Assembly (NCBI GenBank): GCA_051453625.1
Contig: JBOZIK010000001.1
Span: 267,780,882-267,844,881 of the forward strand
Direction of reading: 5' to 3'
Length of the DNA stretch: 64,000 nucleotides
Source of the DNA: Welwitschia mirabilis
Lineage: Eukaryota; Gnetophyta; Gnetopsida; Welwitschiales
Shown here: in pieces, positions 1 through 9,880 of the stretch
Position numbering within the stretch: the stretch's first letter is position 1
Layout: every line of letters begins with the position of its first letter
Translations under genes and position numbers: made by a program
Notes under the pieces: generated by a model
The model's database searches: none
What the model was told of the DNA's origin: nothing
What the model saw: the letters and a program-made list of their open reading frames with translations, nothing else

Positions 1-2
1 TT

Positions 3-571
3 AATGTAATGGCATTGGAAGAACTTCAAAGTAATTTGCAAACCTATAAGCTTAAATTTGTTAGAGATAAAAGAAAAAGTATTGCTTTAAAATGTATATA
101 GTAAGACTATAGATCTGATAGATCAATTAAGGAATTTGATTATGATAAAGCAACTCTTCTAGCCATAAGATTCAAAAAATTTCTTAATAGAAGAAAAGGA
201 TAATTGAGTAGGAATTCAAAGAGAAGTAATCTAAAAAAAATAAGGGAATAATAAAAGGGGAAAAAATCCAATGCTACTCATGCAAAGGATTTAAACATAT
301 GGTAAATAAGTGCTCTAACACAAGGAGAGATAACAGAAAGTCAAGGAATCCTTCATTCATGGCTACTTGGAATAATGAAGAAGATGAGGATGAGGAAAAC
401 TATTTGGATCATGAATTAGACATAGATAAAAGGTTGTCTTTCATGGCTTTTATGCCATTACTTAAAGATGTTTCTAGTACATCAATGTCCGATGATTTGG
501 ATATGATCAATAAAAAAGAAGATGAGTTAGAAGACACATGTCAAGAGTTGTATAAGGAATGTGAAAATTAG
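3..571 (+). pseudogene. gag: Copia gag C-terminus with CCHC zinc knuckle (copia A)
   Basis: This is the nucleocapsid end of a Copia Gag, the structural protein that packages element RNA. The frame starting at 3 reads a UBN2-type helix (LEELQSNLQTYKL) up to a TAG-TAA pair near 108, then continues in the same frame to about 200 (LLAIRFKKFLNRRKG). The zinc knuckle is at 272-313 in another frame: CYSCKGFKHMVNKC fits CX2CX4HX4C with all four ligands. An acidic tail follows (residues such as EEDEDEEN) to the stop at 569-571. At least one frameshift and three stops make it a pseudogene. The N-terminal part is off the window. Confidence 0.8.
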
Positions 572-1284
572 CCAAGAGAATAAATGAATTAAATAAAACG
601 GTAAAGTTAATTATATGACAAAGATCATAGAATAATTTTTAAAAAATTAAGTGTAAGTCAATTATATAACAAAGGTTATAAAATAATTTTTAAAAAATCA
701 AAATGTACTGTTATAGATGAGAAAACATACGCTTCTATTTTTCTTACAAAACATGTGGATGACACCTATAGAATAGATATTAATTTGATTGATCAATTAT
801 TCCATGCAAATGATGATGTTAGGCTAAATTATAATGAAATTAAATATTTTTTTGTAAATTCTGATGTAATACCTTATGTCTATAATCAATCATTTAATCA
901 TGAAAATGATCTAGAAGTTTAGTCACTGTCCCTTAGCTAATTGTATGGTGGTTAGTTGGATCTATGATTTATTCGATCGAATGTAGACGGTCGACCAGCC
1001 TGAGAGCTCAGTCATCTGAATCCCTCCTAATACTATAGGCCCATGCCTTGATGGATTAACCAAAACCTCGACCAGTTGACCAAATCTAACAGATCATGGA
1101 CCTGATTTTTTTCTTCATTTCACCTTATTTCCTTTGGTCTAAAAAAGAGATAGAACTCTAACTTTATTTTATTGTACTCTATTCCTCTCTATCTTTTAGA
1201 TCTAATGATTTTATTTTAAGATCTAGAGTTCTTGCTTCTAGATCTAATGTTTTTCTTAGTCCTTTTACTTTCAAGAGTCTTAAA
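572..1284 (+). other. Spacer between gag and ORF3 of copia A
   Basis: No pol domain can be read here although pol would normally occupy this place. Two features stand out. A diverged tandem duplication of about 51 bp lies at 604-649 and 655-699. A block at about 950-1090 carries GTCGAC-like words (an exact GTCGAC at 990-995, then CCTCGACCAG and AGTTGACC) like those iterated in the LTR of the same element. A T-rich tract at 1110-1260 leads up to ORF3. Confidence 0.6.
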
Positions 1285-2283
1285 ATGGCTAAAAGCTCAT
1301 CCAGGAGAAGAGGAAAGAAAGCTTCTTTAAGGGAACTGACTTTCTTCTACCAAGAAATATCAGAGGAGGATGTTGATAAGTTTATTAAGATGTTTGAGAA
1401 GAAGGCTATGTGGTAAGAGTAATCTATAGCTACCTTAGAGCTTACGAAACTCAAGAAAGTTATCCAGCTCTTAAGAGATTAAGATCTTAATCATTTTTTG
1501 GATGTTTCTAGTTTGGCTTATCCCTTTCTTACTAGAATGTTTTACTGTAATGTCACTTTTGATCATGACTCTAGGACTCTTGAAATCCTTATTTTAGGGA
1601 AGAGGATAAGAGCAACATTAAATCTTATCTTTTAGCTAATTGATCTTCTAATGAGAGACTATGAGGAGTTTTGGGCTCTTAAGGACACTATGGAAGACAA
1701 TCCTGTAGTTACCAGGGAGCTTTGTGATAAGTTACACACTTAGAAGCACATTTTGTCTACTTCCTTATTAACTCCAAAATAACATTTTTTTCATTTAGTT
1801 TTCATCTATAACTTTTTGCCTTTAGCTGATTATCATGATGAAGCATTTCATTAATGCTCTTATCATAATACTAAAGAATATAGCCTCATAGCTAGAGTAT
1901 CAAAGAACTCTGGCTTTACCCTATTCTGTGCTTATCACTAGTATTTGTCGCCATTTTTTAGTAATCTTCCATTCTAAGTTGGAAACCCTTTAGTCATATT
2001 ACCCATTGGACATGCAATCTTATCTCGCATGCATATCTTTGCCTTCTCCAAGAAATTTCTTTCTGGTACTCTTAAGGAAGCCTCTCCTAATGAGACTCTC
2101 TTATATCTGAAATGGATGGGTTCTTGTACTAGACATATGAAGGAAATCCTTATTGCAACTGGATATGATATTGTGGATACTTTAACAGAGGCTACTAGAT
2201 TAGCTCACATAGGAGGTGATGAAGAAGAATCAAAGGAAGACTCTGAAGAGGAAGAAGAAGAAGAGGAGGAGGAGTTTGTTTGA
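1285..2283 (+). pseudogene. ORF3 of SIRE-type Copia, 'putative plant transposon protein'-like
   Basis: A single frame of 333 codons runs from ATG at 1285 to TGA at 2281-2283 without any frameshift. It is interrupted by nine stops (1414, 1420, 1480, 1633, 1741, 1780, 1852, 1939, 1975), all TAA or TAG. The N-terminus is basic (MAKSSSRRRGKK). The middle has MFYCNVTFD at 1537, a motif shared with ORF3 of the two other SIRE-type elements here. The segment HLVFIYNFLPLADYHDE resembles the plant-specific domain often annotated as a putative plant transposon protein. The C-terminus is an extremely acidic Glu run. Its function is unknown; in SIRE elements the extra ORF is sometimes called env-like, but I see no clear signal or membrane segment here. 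Confidence 0.7.
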
Positions 2284-2773
2284 AATATTTTATTTAAGAT
2301 CATGTTTTGAATTCTCTTCTTTGTGATTGATGTCAAAAATGGGGAGAATTAGTTGTGTTTATTTGTGTTTGTATGTTAAACTTCTTAATAGTTCAATGCT
2401 CTTGATGAGCACTTTTATTTTATAATGTTTTCCTTATTTTTAATGCAATGTAATTATCTATTTTAGTATAAATATTTTGGGTCATTTGATATGTCATTTT
2501 AATATCCTCAAACTTGTTATGCCTTTCCAAATTATATGTGTCAAATATATTTCTTTATGAGTCTATCATAAGGTATGATTCTTAAACTCTCAAATGTGCA
2601 TATTAAATTGGTTGCATTCAAAGCACAAAATTTGGTTTCTTAAAATGCCTTAACCTATTTTCAAATTGGAATGTTATCTTAAAAATAAGCATGTTGAAAG
2701 GGGGAGTTATTTTATAAGTTCTAATTTTATTACAACTAAGTATTTCTTTACCATTAATGTTAAGGAGGGAGAT
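2284..2773 (+). promoter_or_regulatory. 3' untranslated region with polypurine tracts (copia A)
   Basis: The stretch between ORF3 and the 3' LTR contains three G-rich purine tracts: ATGGGGAGAA near 2338, AAAGGGGGAG near 2697, and AAGGAGGGAGA at 2762-2772, which directly abuts the LTR start TGTTGGA at 2774. The last is the best polypurine tract, the primer for plus-strand DNA synthesis. The first two look like older or decoy tracts. Confidence 0.65.
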
Positions 2774-4285
2774 TGTTGGATTATGTTTTACTAATTGATG
2801 TTAAACTAATATCTTTTGTATAGAAAGTTTTGTGTATTTTCTATAGAAGATATTAAGGTTTTTGTAAGTTAAAAGAAGGAACTAAAGAATGCACTAGAAA
2901 TCTATTTATTTGATTACCCTCGACTAGATCCTTAAGGGGTTGACTAAACTTGAAGCAAATAAAGGAAAATAGAATACATCTAGAGGGGTCAACTAAATTT
3001 TTATGTTGTTAATCAGACTTGAAACTTAGAGAACCAGTGTTTCTAAACCTAATGGTAAGGGGTCGACTGGAATTTTATGGGGTCAACTAGATTTAAGAAT
3101 CTGACAGATGGTATTTCCAAACTAAAAGATAAGGGATAGACTAGACCTATGATGGGGTTAACCAGACTTGTGCACTAAGAAGCTAGCACACCTGGACCAA
3201 GGGTCATGGGGTCAATCGAATTTAGTGCAGAAAATAGGAAAGATTTTTAGCAGAAGAGTGGGCAATCAGATAAAAAGTGGATGATTAGACTCGGATCAAT
3301 CATACCCAAATGGAGTCAATCAGATAGGGAGATGTAAGATTTTGGGGTGACTGAATTTCTCTCTTGAGTGACTTGTGTAACTCATGATACCACATGAGGT
3401 CGAATAGATTTTTATGGGTTCGACTGGACGAAGCAAAAAAGAAATTTTTTTGAACTTTATATATCTATTATCTACTTATTAGGTAGTTATTTTCTAGTCA
3501 TTTATAGCCATTGAAGGCACAATTAAAATGTAATAAACCTTAATAGATTTCCATTATAAATAGCTAAGTCATAGATGACCAATGAATCTTTTGGAACCAT
3601 CTTTATTCAGCCAAATCTATTGGATCTAAAAGATTAATGTGTGTATTGGTATTTCTATCATTGGTTTATCTTAGCATCTACATTTTTTACTGAAGAAGAT
3701 CCACCATTGACATACTTAATTTATTCAAAGTTAGATCTAGAGCTTCATTGGTTATACTTCTATAAGAGGAGAGCTTCATCTATTGTACTAATTTAAGAAC
3801 GAATGATATTTATGCTTTTGATGCATCACTACATCACTACTCTATTTACTAACTAAGCCTTAAAAATTTCATCCTATAGGTTAAAAGTAAGCCTTGAAAA
3901 GTTTGTGCTATAGGTTAAGATTGAGCCTTGAAAAGTCTATGCTAAGGGTTAAGACTTAGCTTGGAAAAGTCCATTTTAAAAGTTACAAGTAAACCTAGAA
4001 TACCTAATGGAGTAATAGAGATCTAAGATCTAGCTTGGAAAAAGCTGATTGTCGAGAGTGGAGTAGGGGGTTTCTCGAACCACTATAAATCCATCTTGCA
4101 TCAAAGTGGTAGTTTGTGATTCCTATTTTTTGATTTTTTACTTTCAGTATTTTATCATATTGTGCAATTCCTAGAATAATTTATTTAATGTATGCAAGTT
4201 ATGTTTAAATTGATTTATTTTATATTATTTGTTGAAATTTTAAAGGAACCTATTCATCCCCCCTCTAAGGTTCTTGATCCTATCA
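2774..4285 (+). repeat. 3' LTR of copia A
   Basis: The LTR starts with TGTTGGATTA directly after a polypurine tract. It ends with a C-rich Copia-type end (CCCCCCTCTAAGG) and a terminal TATCA, about 1512 bp in all. At about 2925-3435 it holds roughly a dozen degenerate copies of GGGGTCGACTRGA, with an exact GTCGAC at 3062-3067. A TATA box (TATAAATA, 3555-3562) fits a promoter. Weak repeats of a TAAGCCTTGAAAAG-like unit lie at 3850-3980. No second LTR is in the window, so boundaries rest on the termini and the tract. Confidence 0.75.
2925..3435 (+). repeat. Iterated GTCGAC-like motif array inside LTR of copia A
   Basis: About a dozen degenerate units of the form GGGG-TCGACT-AGA recur every 25-60 bases, for example CCTCGACTAGATCC, GGGGTTGACTAAA, GGGGTCAACTAAAT, GGGGTCGACTGGA and GGTTCGACTGGAC. 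Most differ from GTCGAC by C-to-T or G-to-A changes at the CpG. The array lies upstream of the TATA box, where U3 enhancer repeats would be expected. Confidence 0.7.
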
Positions 4286-4734
4286 AATAGCTATCATCCC
4301 TTCTTTCATTTGAATGACATTCAAGTGGATGAAAGTTTTAAATTTGGTTCTTTCTTATTTTCTTCCTTATCTAATAGTTATATTTTGAGTGTCATCTAGA
4401 TGACAAGGTAGATGATGCTCTTTTATCAATATTTAACACTTAATATTAGTATCATTTAATCAATTATTAATTCTAGTAATTCCAATCCTTCATAAATCAT
4501 CTTTTTGGCATCTTAATTGGTTATTTTGGCCATAACATTATATGTAGGCACATCTTCTTATATTGTCATTCTTAATGTAGCATTAAAAAAATCTTTAAAA
4601 GCATAGAAAAGGAGTTGATTATGTTAAGAATCTATGTAATTTATAATCATCATGGTAGTGAGGCATAATTCTTCAAATATACCTTGCAAACTTGTTAATA
4701 AACTTGAAACACACTTTAATCATACTATTAAATT
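4286..4734. other. Unassigned segment between two LTR remnants
   Basis: This is AT-rich sequence between the end of the copia A LTR and the point where similarity to the LTR near 28.3 kb begins. It includes a perfect 14-bp palindrome GTCATCTAGATGAC at 4391-4404, like the motif repeated in the Athila-like LTRs. It may be the remains of such an LTR. No coding frame is visible. Confidence 0.4.
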
Positions 4735-5075
4735 AGCTAGTTTGATCTCAAGACAATTGTAAAATTCTAATTATAAGATGAAGAAGTACTACAAAGTACT
4801 ATTGAAGTGGGGCTAAAGGCAATGCTTGCAATAAAGGAAAATAGGATTATTTTTATTATGTTATGTCTATTGCACTTTGTTATTTAATTAATCTCATGTT
4901 TTTAATTGTTGTATTCATTGTTAATTATATGAATTACCATTAGAGTTTATTTGTCACTAGATATACTATCTAACTAAAAATCATTAATTAAGAATAATAT
5001 TAAATAATTAAATTGTAAAAACTACCTTAGCTATCTTATTCATCCCTTCCCTCCAGGATAGATAGTCCTAAAAAT
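4735..5075 (+). repeat. 3' end of a Copia LTR (copia E), related to the LTR at about 28.3-28.7 kb
   Basis: It aligns by eye with 28335-28715. Shared landmarks are the pattern ATAAGATGAAGAAGTACT versus ATAAGGTGGAGAAGTACC, the TTATGTCTATT stretch, and a C-rich Copia LTR end (CATCCCTTCCCTCCAGG). A gag gene of Copia type follows from about 5.3 kb, so this is the 5' LTR of a truncated element. The 5' part of the LTR is not recognisable. Confidence 0.6.
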
Positions 5076-5299
5076 TAATATAAGAAATTTTAAATATATA
5101 TATTTTTGTTTGTGTTTAATTGATTAACAGGTTTTTAAAGATAGAATATCAATTAATTAAATTTTCTTTCTACTTCACCAGTGACAATTATAAATTCTAG
5201 AAAACAACAATGCAAGTATTTATTTAAGAAATAAGCTTTGAATACTAGAAAATTGCAGAAGAAAGACTGCATCCCTTTATGAAAGCATAGGAAGTTAAT

Positions 5300-6870
5300 G
5301 TAATGATAACATTTATGATTAAATGACTAAGTAGATGGAATGATACTAACAAGGAAAAATTCATGCTTGATAAGAAATGTAATAAATGCCATAAATTATG
5401 GTCTTAACATGGAAGACTACAAAAAGTTAAGAAATTTTACTACTACTAAAGAACTTTGGGATAACCTACAAGTGATATATAAAAGGACTAGATAAATTAT
5501 AAATATAAAGAAGCAAATTTTAATAACTTAATTTGAGCAAATCTAGATGTAAAAAGATGAAACCTTCATAGAATTTAATAACAAATTCATGAATATCATT
5601 AATGGGATTTAGGAGCTTAGAAAACCTTTCAAGAGAAATAATATTACTAAGAATATCTTGAGATCTTTTTTCAAAAAAGTATTATAATAAGGTGTTATAT
5701 TTTAAAGATATAAAGAACATTAATAAGATGAAGATAGAGGTTTTGGTAAGTGATATTTTTACCTTTGACTTATGACATCTTCATAAAGGTAACAAAGAAA
5801 AACATATAGTTCTTAATGAAAATCATTTACCTATTTATAAAATAGCAAAGATAATTCTTCTAGTTATTCATCATTTGATTTTGATTCCAATATAGGTGAA
5901 GAACTTACTTCATTCATCAAAAATTCTAAGAAGATATTAGTAGAAAAACGTAAAGAAATAGAAAAGATCATGGTAAAACATCTTTAAAACCAAAGGGTAA
6001 CTTAAGGGAGAATACTATCTAATGATATGAATGTAACGAATTTGAGTACATGATAGCTAAGTGTCCAACTAACAAAAATAAGAAGTAATTAAGGAACTTC
6101 AAAAAGAGATGAAAAATGACCACTTAGTATAGTGATGAATTATATTGAAAGAATACTAAAACTAATGCAAGATTATCTCTTATAACATTCACCTCTCTTG
6201 ATATGGCATATCACAAAGGTAAATGATGGTTTTTATTTTGATTTAACTAATACTCATGAATTAGAATTGAACAATGTTCTAAGTTATGTAGATGATGAAG
6301 AGAGTAATGAAGAGAGTAATGAAGAGAATTATTGATTCTCTAATATTGATGCTAATGATACAAAAAAAAATGAAAGAGATCAATGAACTTAATGATAATA
6401 ATGATGATGAATGATAAAAGGATCTAATTAAAGTAGATCAAGAACATTTTGAAGAAAGTAGAAGTACTTCAAATAAAATTTTCCTTTTAAAAAAGCCATT
6501 GAGGAGATAAAATAGGAGAAAAAGTCTACCTTAAGATATCTTGATCTAGTAAAGAAGGAGATAGTAAATGGGAATTTATACTTTTAAAAAGATCTTAACC
6601 ATATTTAAGGAATCATTAAAGAAAAATAAGAAAAATTTAAGTATTTATTAAATAAAGTTAGTAAATTACGTAATATTATTTTAAGGTTTCTTTATAAAAA
6701 AAGTATTATGAAGAAAGTTCTCTTAAAGCAAATATTACCTTTGGATAAAAGTAATATCGGATAGTTATCTTCATTTACATTTATGCTTGATTTATCTAAT
6801 AAATTGCCTTCATTTTCCAATGGTAAAGCTCTTTTTAAAAAAATCTCAAAACAAAGTAATGCCTAGCTTT
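5300..6870 (+). pseudogene. gag: Copia gag and gag-pol linker (copia E), decayed and truncated
   Basis: The UBN2-type gag core is readable in pieces: LNMEDYKKLRNFTTTKELWD and then NLQVIYKRT at about 5405-5490, followed by stretches such as FIEFNNKFMNIINGI. A zinc knuckle lies at 6023-6064, but the first Cys is a TGA stop and the His is Tyr (ECNEFEYMIAKC). An acidic segment follows (DDEESNEESNEEN, about 6290-6330), then a lysine-rich, coiled-coil-like linker to about 6870 where the gypsy 1 terminus begins. Many stops and frameshifts are present. Protease and the rest of pol are absent, probably removed by the junction with gypsy 1. Confidence 0.65.
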
Positions 6871-6911
6871 ACTTTTATTCTTTTTAGTATGCCAAAGGAA
6901 ATAGAAAATTT

Positions 6912-7106
6912 TGTTGCAAGTCTAATTCATGATATTAAACATTGTGTTTAGACTATGTTTTAGGAATATTTAATAAGTTTCTAAGTCAAATAGAAAGAAT
7001 CCAAAACTCAATTAAAATGACTAATACAAAACATAAAATTTGGAGATAATGAATCCATTTTGAATATATTTCACACTCCCTAATGTTTCTAGAGAATCAT
7101 AAATCC
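6912..7106 (+). repeat. Truncated 5' LTR of gypsy 1
   Basis: It matches the first about 190 bases of the right LTR (11437 onward) through landmarks such as TATGTTTTAGGAATATTTAA, CTCAATTAAAATGA and GAATCATAAATCCAATGTA. Similarity then stops abruptly and a T-rich leader follows. The rest of this LTR and the primer-binding site are therefore deleted or unrecognisable. Confidence 0.6.
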
Positions 7107-7395
7107 AATGTATAATGATGATAATATATAGGAGGCTATACTAGTTTGTTTACCTGTGTAATGTGTATATATAATTTTTTATTCTATTTAGGTTAGTTTG
7201 CACTTTTAATTTCTTAGTTTACATTGCTTTTCTAATTTTTCATAGTTTTTCTTTTTGGATATTATCATCATTTTTAATAAACTTGATTTGAACTTTTTGT
7301 TACATCCATTATTTGTATATCCTCTTTCTTATAATTTGTGTAATATAGAAGGTAGTTTTTTTAGTTGGGTATAAATAAGTTTCTTTAACCTTTTA
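7107..7395 (+). other. T-rich leader of gypsy 1
   Basis: Non-coding, strongly T-rich stretch between the truncated LTR and gag. Its composition and position match the longer leader of gypsy 3 (60215-60745). No primer-binding site is recognisable. Confidence 0.5.
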
Positions 7396-8320
7396 TTGAA
7401 ATACAATGAAATGGTCACATATAAAAAGAAACAATTTATTAGCCAAATAATTAAAGAAGGATTATTGCAATTTAATTTAAAAACTAAAGGTAAAAAAGTT
7501 TTATTTCAATTTAGAATAGAGGAAGATGAATATTTTGCTTTTTACATTTATAAAAGTAATTTACCTAATTCTAAGATTAATTTGTTTAAATCATATCCCT
7601 CTTTAAATCCTACTGTTAAAATCATTTTTCATTCAAACCTCTAAAAAATATCTACCTCTACTTCTACTCCTTCTTCTATATTAGCTTTCAAGGAACTAAT
7701 GCTTAAAAAAAGAAAGAGATATTTAAAACCCATTTGATTTATCCATTGAAGATGATTTAGAACTCAAAAACTTACAATCCTATCCTACTTTCTTAGAAAA
7801 AGATGAACAAGATCCTTTTTAACACTTAGCTAAAATGGAGTAACTTATTCTTACTTTGGGAAATGGAAAAAGAAGGTAATTAATAGGACTTAAATGATTA
7901 TTTTTCCTTTTGTCCTTAGAGGTAAATATAAAAATTGAATAGAAAATATTTCACATAAAAGACTTACAACTTAAAGCCAAGTTCAAGATGCCTTCACAAA
8001 AGATTCAAGAGCGAAGCAACCATGAGGAAAAGAAAAAAAATAAAATCACCAACTTTACATAATAACCTCATGAGGATTATGATCTAACTTATAAGAGATT
8101 TTTAATTGCTATTTCATCCAATCTTATAGATTAATTTTTAAGATTAAAACTTGTGAACTACTTCTATAGTGGATTAAATAACCAAACTAAGCAACTAACA
8201 GATTTTTCATGTGAGGACTATTTATCAACTTAGCTTTGAAGGATGCTTGAAAATTTTTTGAAGGATTCATATAAATTGGTTAAACATGTCCTAAACTTTA
8301 AAGGAGATCAACTTAATTAT
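7396..8320 (+). pseudogene. gag: Athila-like gag (gypsy 1)
   Basis: A first open stretch (7396-7644, 82 codons) is lysine-rich and corresponds in place to the start of gag in gypsy 3 at 60746. A shared landmark is the segment around 7995 (AAAGATTCAAGAG, AGCAACCAT), which matches 61305. Near 8160 the frame reads NYFYSGLNNQTKQLTDFSC, the counterpart of NYFYNGLNYERKQLLDFSC in gypsy 3; this Gly-Leu-Asn and Leu-Leu-Asp core is typical of Athila-type Retrotrans_gag. Several stops and frameshifts occur. The gene ends abruptly at about 8320, where it joins RNase H sequence in frame; the zinc knuckle is lost. Confidence 0.7.
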
Positions 8321-8560
8321 ACAAATATTAAAAAAGAAATGATTTCCATCATCTTTTATCTTGATAAATTTGGAACTATTTTCTTGGTTTTTATACTAAT
8401 GTCTATACTAATCATGTTGTCTTTTGATATCTCATAACCAATAAATATTCTAGTGCATGACTTAATAGATGGATATTGTTAATGCAAAAATTTAACCTAA
8501 CCATCATTAATAAAGAAGAAAAACATAATTCTATTACTAATCATGTATTTAGAATCCCTC
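8321..8560 (+). pseudogene. pol: RNase H C-terminal part joined to gag (gypsy 1)
   Basis: Right after the gag segment the frame continues with KKEMISIIFYLDKF, which corresponds to the E-K-E-L-L-A-I-V-x-A-L-x-K-F helix of Gypsy RNase H. In a shifted frame it goes on with NRWILLMQKFNLTI and then ITNHVFRIPHE, the usual end of the RNase H domain before integrase. The longest open stretch (8243-8437) spans the gag-RNase H junction. Protease and all of RT are missing between them. Confidence 0.65.
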
Positions 8561-9880
8561 ATGAATAACATCCCTTGCATTTTTATTTGTCCCTTTCTAT
8601 CCAAGACAATTTCTTAAATGAACAACTCTTTTCCATTACACATTTTTATTTCATAGCTTCTAAACAACATACTCTATGATATGCTAATATTATTAATTAT
8701 CTTATTACCCTAAAAACTTCTCAATGTTGGACTCACAATTAGAGAAGATGTTTGCTTCATACAATGGAAAACCATAAATGGCTTGATCCTCACCTCTATC
8801 AAAGATGTAAATACTAAAGTATGTGAAATTGTATTTTATAATGGAAGCAAATGTGTGAAAGGCATTTTGGTAATCAAATAATTTATATAAAAATCCTTTA
8901 TGGAAGTTTCTATTAGCCTATCCTCTTTAAAGATTCATTTACATTTACAAGAAACTGTGATGCTTGTCAATGTTTTAGTAAGCTTTCTAGATCTTAAGAC
9001 ATATTTCTCCAATCTCTCTTAAAGTGTGAACCTTTTGATTGTTGGGGCATAAAATTCATAGATCGTTTTACAGCATCTTCTTATACTAAAAATTAGATCC
9101 TAGTGGCTATGGATTATGTGATCAAATGGGTAGAATTCATTCCTAAAATTAAAATGAGGCCAAAATTTTTTATTATTTTTTTAGATCTAATATTTTACAT
9201 AGATATGGCTTTCCAAGAATCTTGATTAATGACCAAGGCACTTATTGTATAAACAATATTCTTAAAAAACTTCTCTTTTCTATTGGAATTAAGTAGAAAA
9301 TAGAAAATTCTTGTCATCCTCAAACCAATGATTAAGATAAAAATGATAATAAGAAAATAAAACAAATGCTTCACAAACTAATCACCCAAAATAAAAAGTC
9401 TTGATTTGTCAAACTTTATGATGTACCTAGGATTACCATACTACTTAGTGTAATTCATGTGGTTTTTACCCTTATGAACTTATGTATGTTAAAGCTTGTG
9501 TTCTTCTCATGAAATCATTTTATAATTATTATAAAACCATTTATCAAATAAATGTCAGGATTTTTATGATAATATTTAGCATATCTAGTTTAATTTTAAC
9601 ATTTTTATGAGAAATACAATCATGCTATTCATAAATAACTTGTCTAAAAGGCTCAAGAAAAATTTTACCATGACAAAAACATTTTCTTTAAGTCTTTTTA
9701 ACCTGGTCAATTGGATTTGTTATTTAATGCTTGAGTGCATCTTTTTCATAATAAATTAACCTCTAAATGGATAATTCCTTACTAAATATAAAAAGTGCAC
9801 ACTAATGGCTCTGTAGAGATTTCTAATTTAAACACTCATAAAATGTTCAAAGTAAATGGATAATGACTAAGGTTATATCA
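8561..9880 (+). pseudogene. pol: Integrase of gypsy 1 (Athila-like), active site lost
   Basis: Integrase inserts the element cDNA into the host genome. The N-terminal part reads YANIINYLI and, at 8863, HFGNQIIYIKILYGSFY. The zinc-binding cysteines are at 8956 and 8965 (CDACQ). A frameshift sits at about 9000. The catalytic core then runs in one frame: WGIKFIDRF at 9045 (first Asp replaced by Lys, 9054-9056), VAMDYVIKWVEFIPK, INDQGTYC with the second Asp kept at 9231-9233, and HPQTND with the catalytic Glu replaced by Lys at 9339-9341. The C-terminal SH3-like end is readable at about 9760-9860 (VHTNGSVEISNLNTHKMFKV). It is clearly non-functional. Confidence 0.8.

Larger units (their letters stand above)
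1..4285 (+). mobile_element. Copia A: SIRE/Maximus-type LTR retrotransposon, 3' part, no pol
   Basis: The element runs off the left edge. In order it shows the end of a Copia gag (to 571), a decayed spacer, an extra ORF3 (1285-2283), a 3' untranslated stretch with G-rich tracts, and a 3' LTR (2774-4285). An ORF between pol and the 3' LTR is typical of the SIRE/Maximus lineage. Only about 0.7 kb separates gag from ORF3, so protease, integrase, reverse transcriptase and RNase H are all missing. This copy is a deletion derivative or belongs to a non-autonomous gag-plus-ORF3 family. The 5' LTR and target duplication lie outside the window. Confidence 0.8.

Noticed and set aside
1414-1977. TAA/TAG read as Gln (alternative genetic code) because ORF3 of copia A has only these stops
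   Set aside because: Elsewhere in the window TAG and TGA stand at conserved Trp positions (for example 40482 in copia B gag), and other genes are frameshifted. Mutational decay explains all of it.
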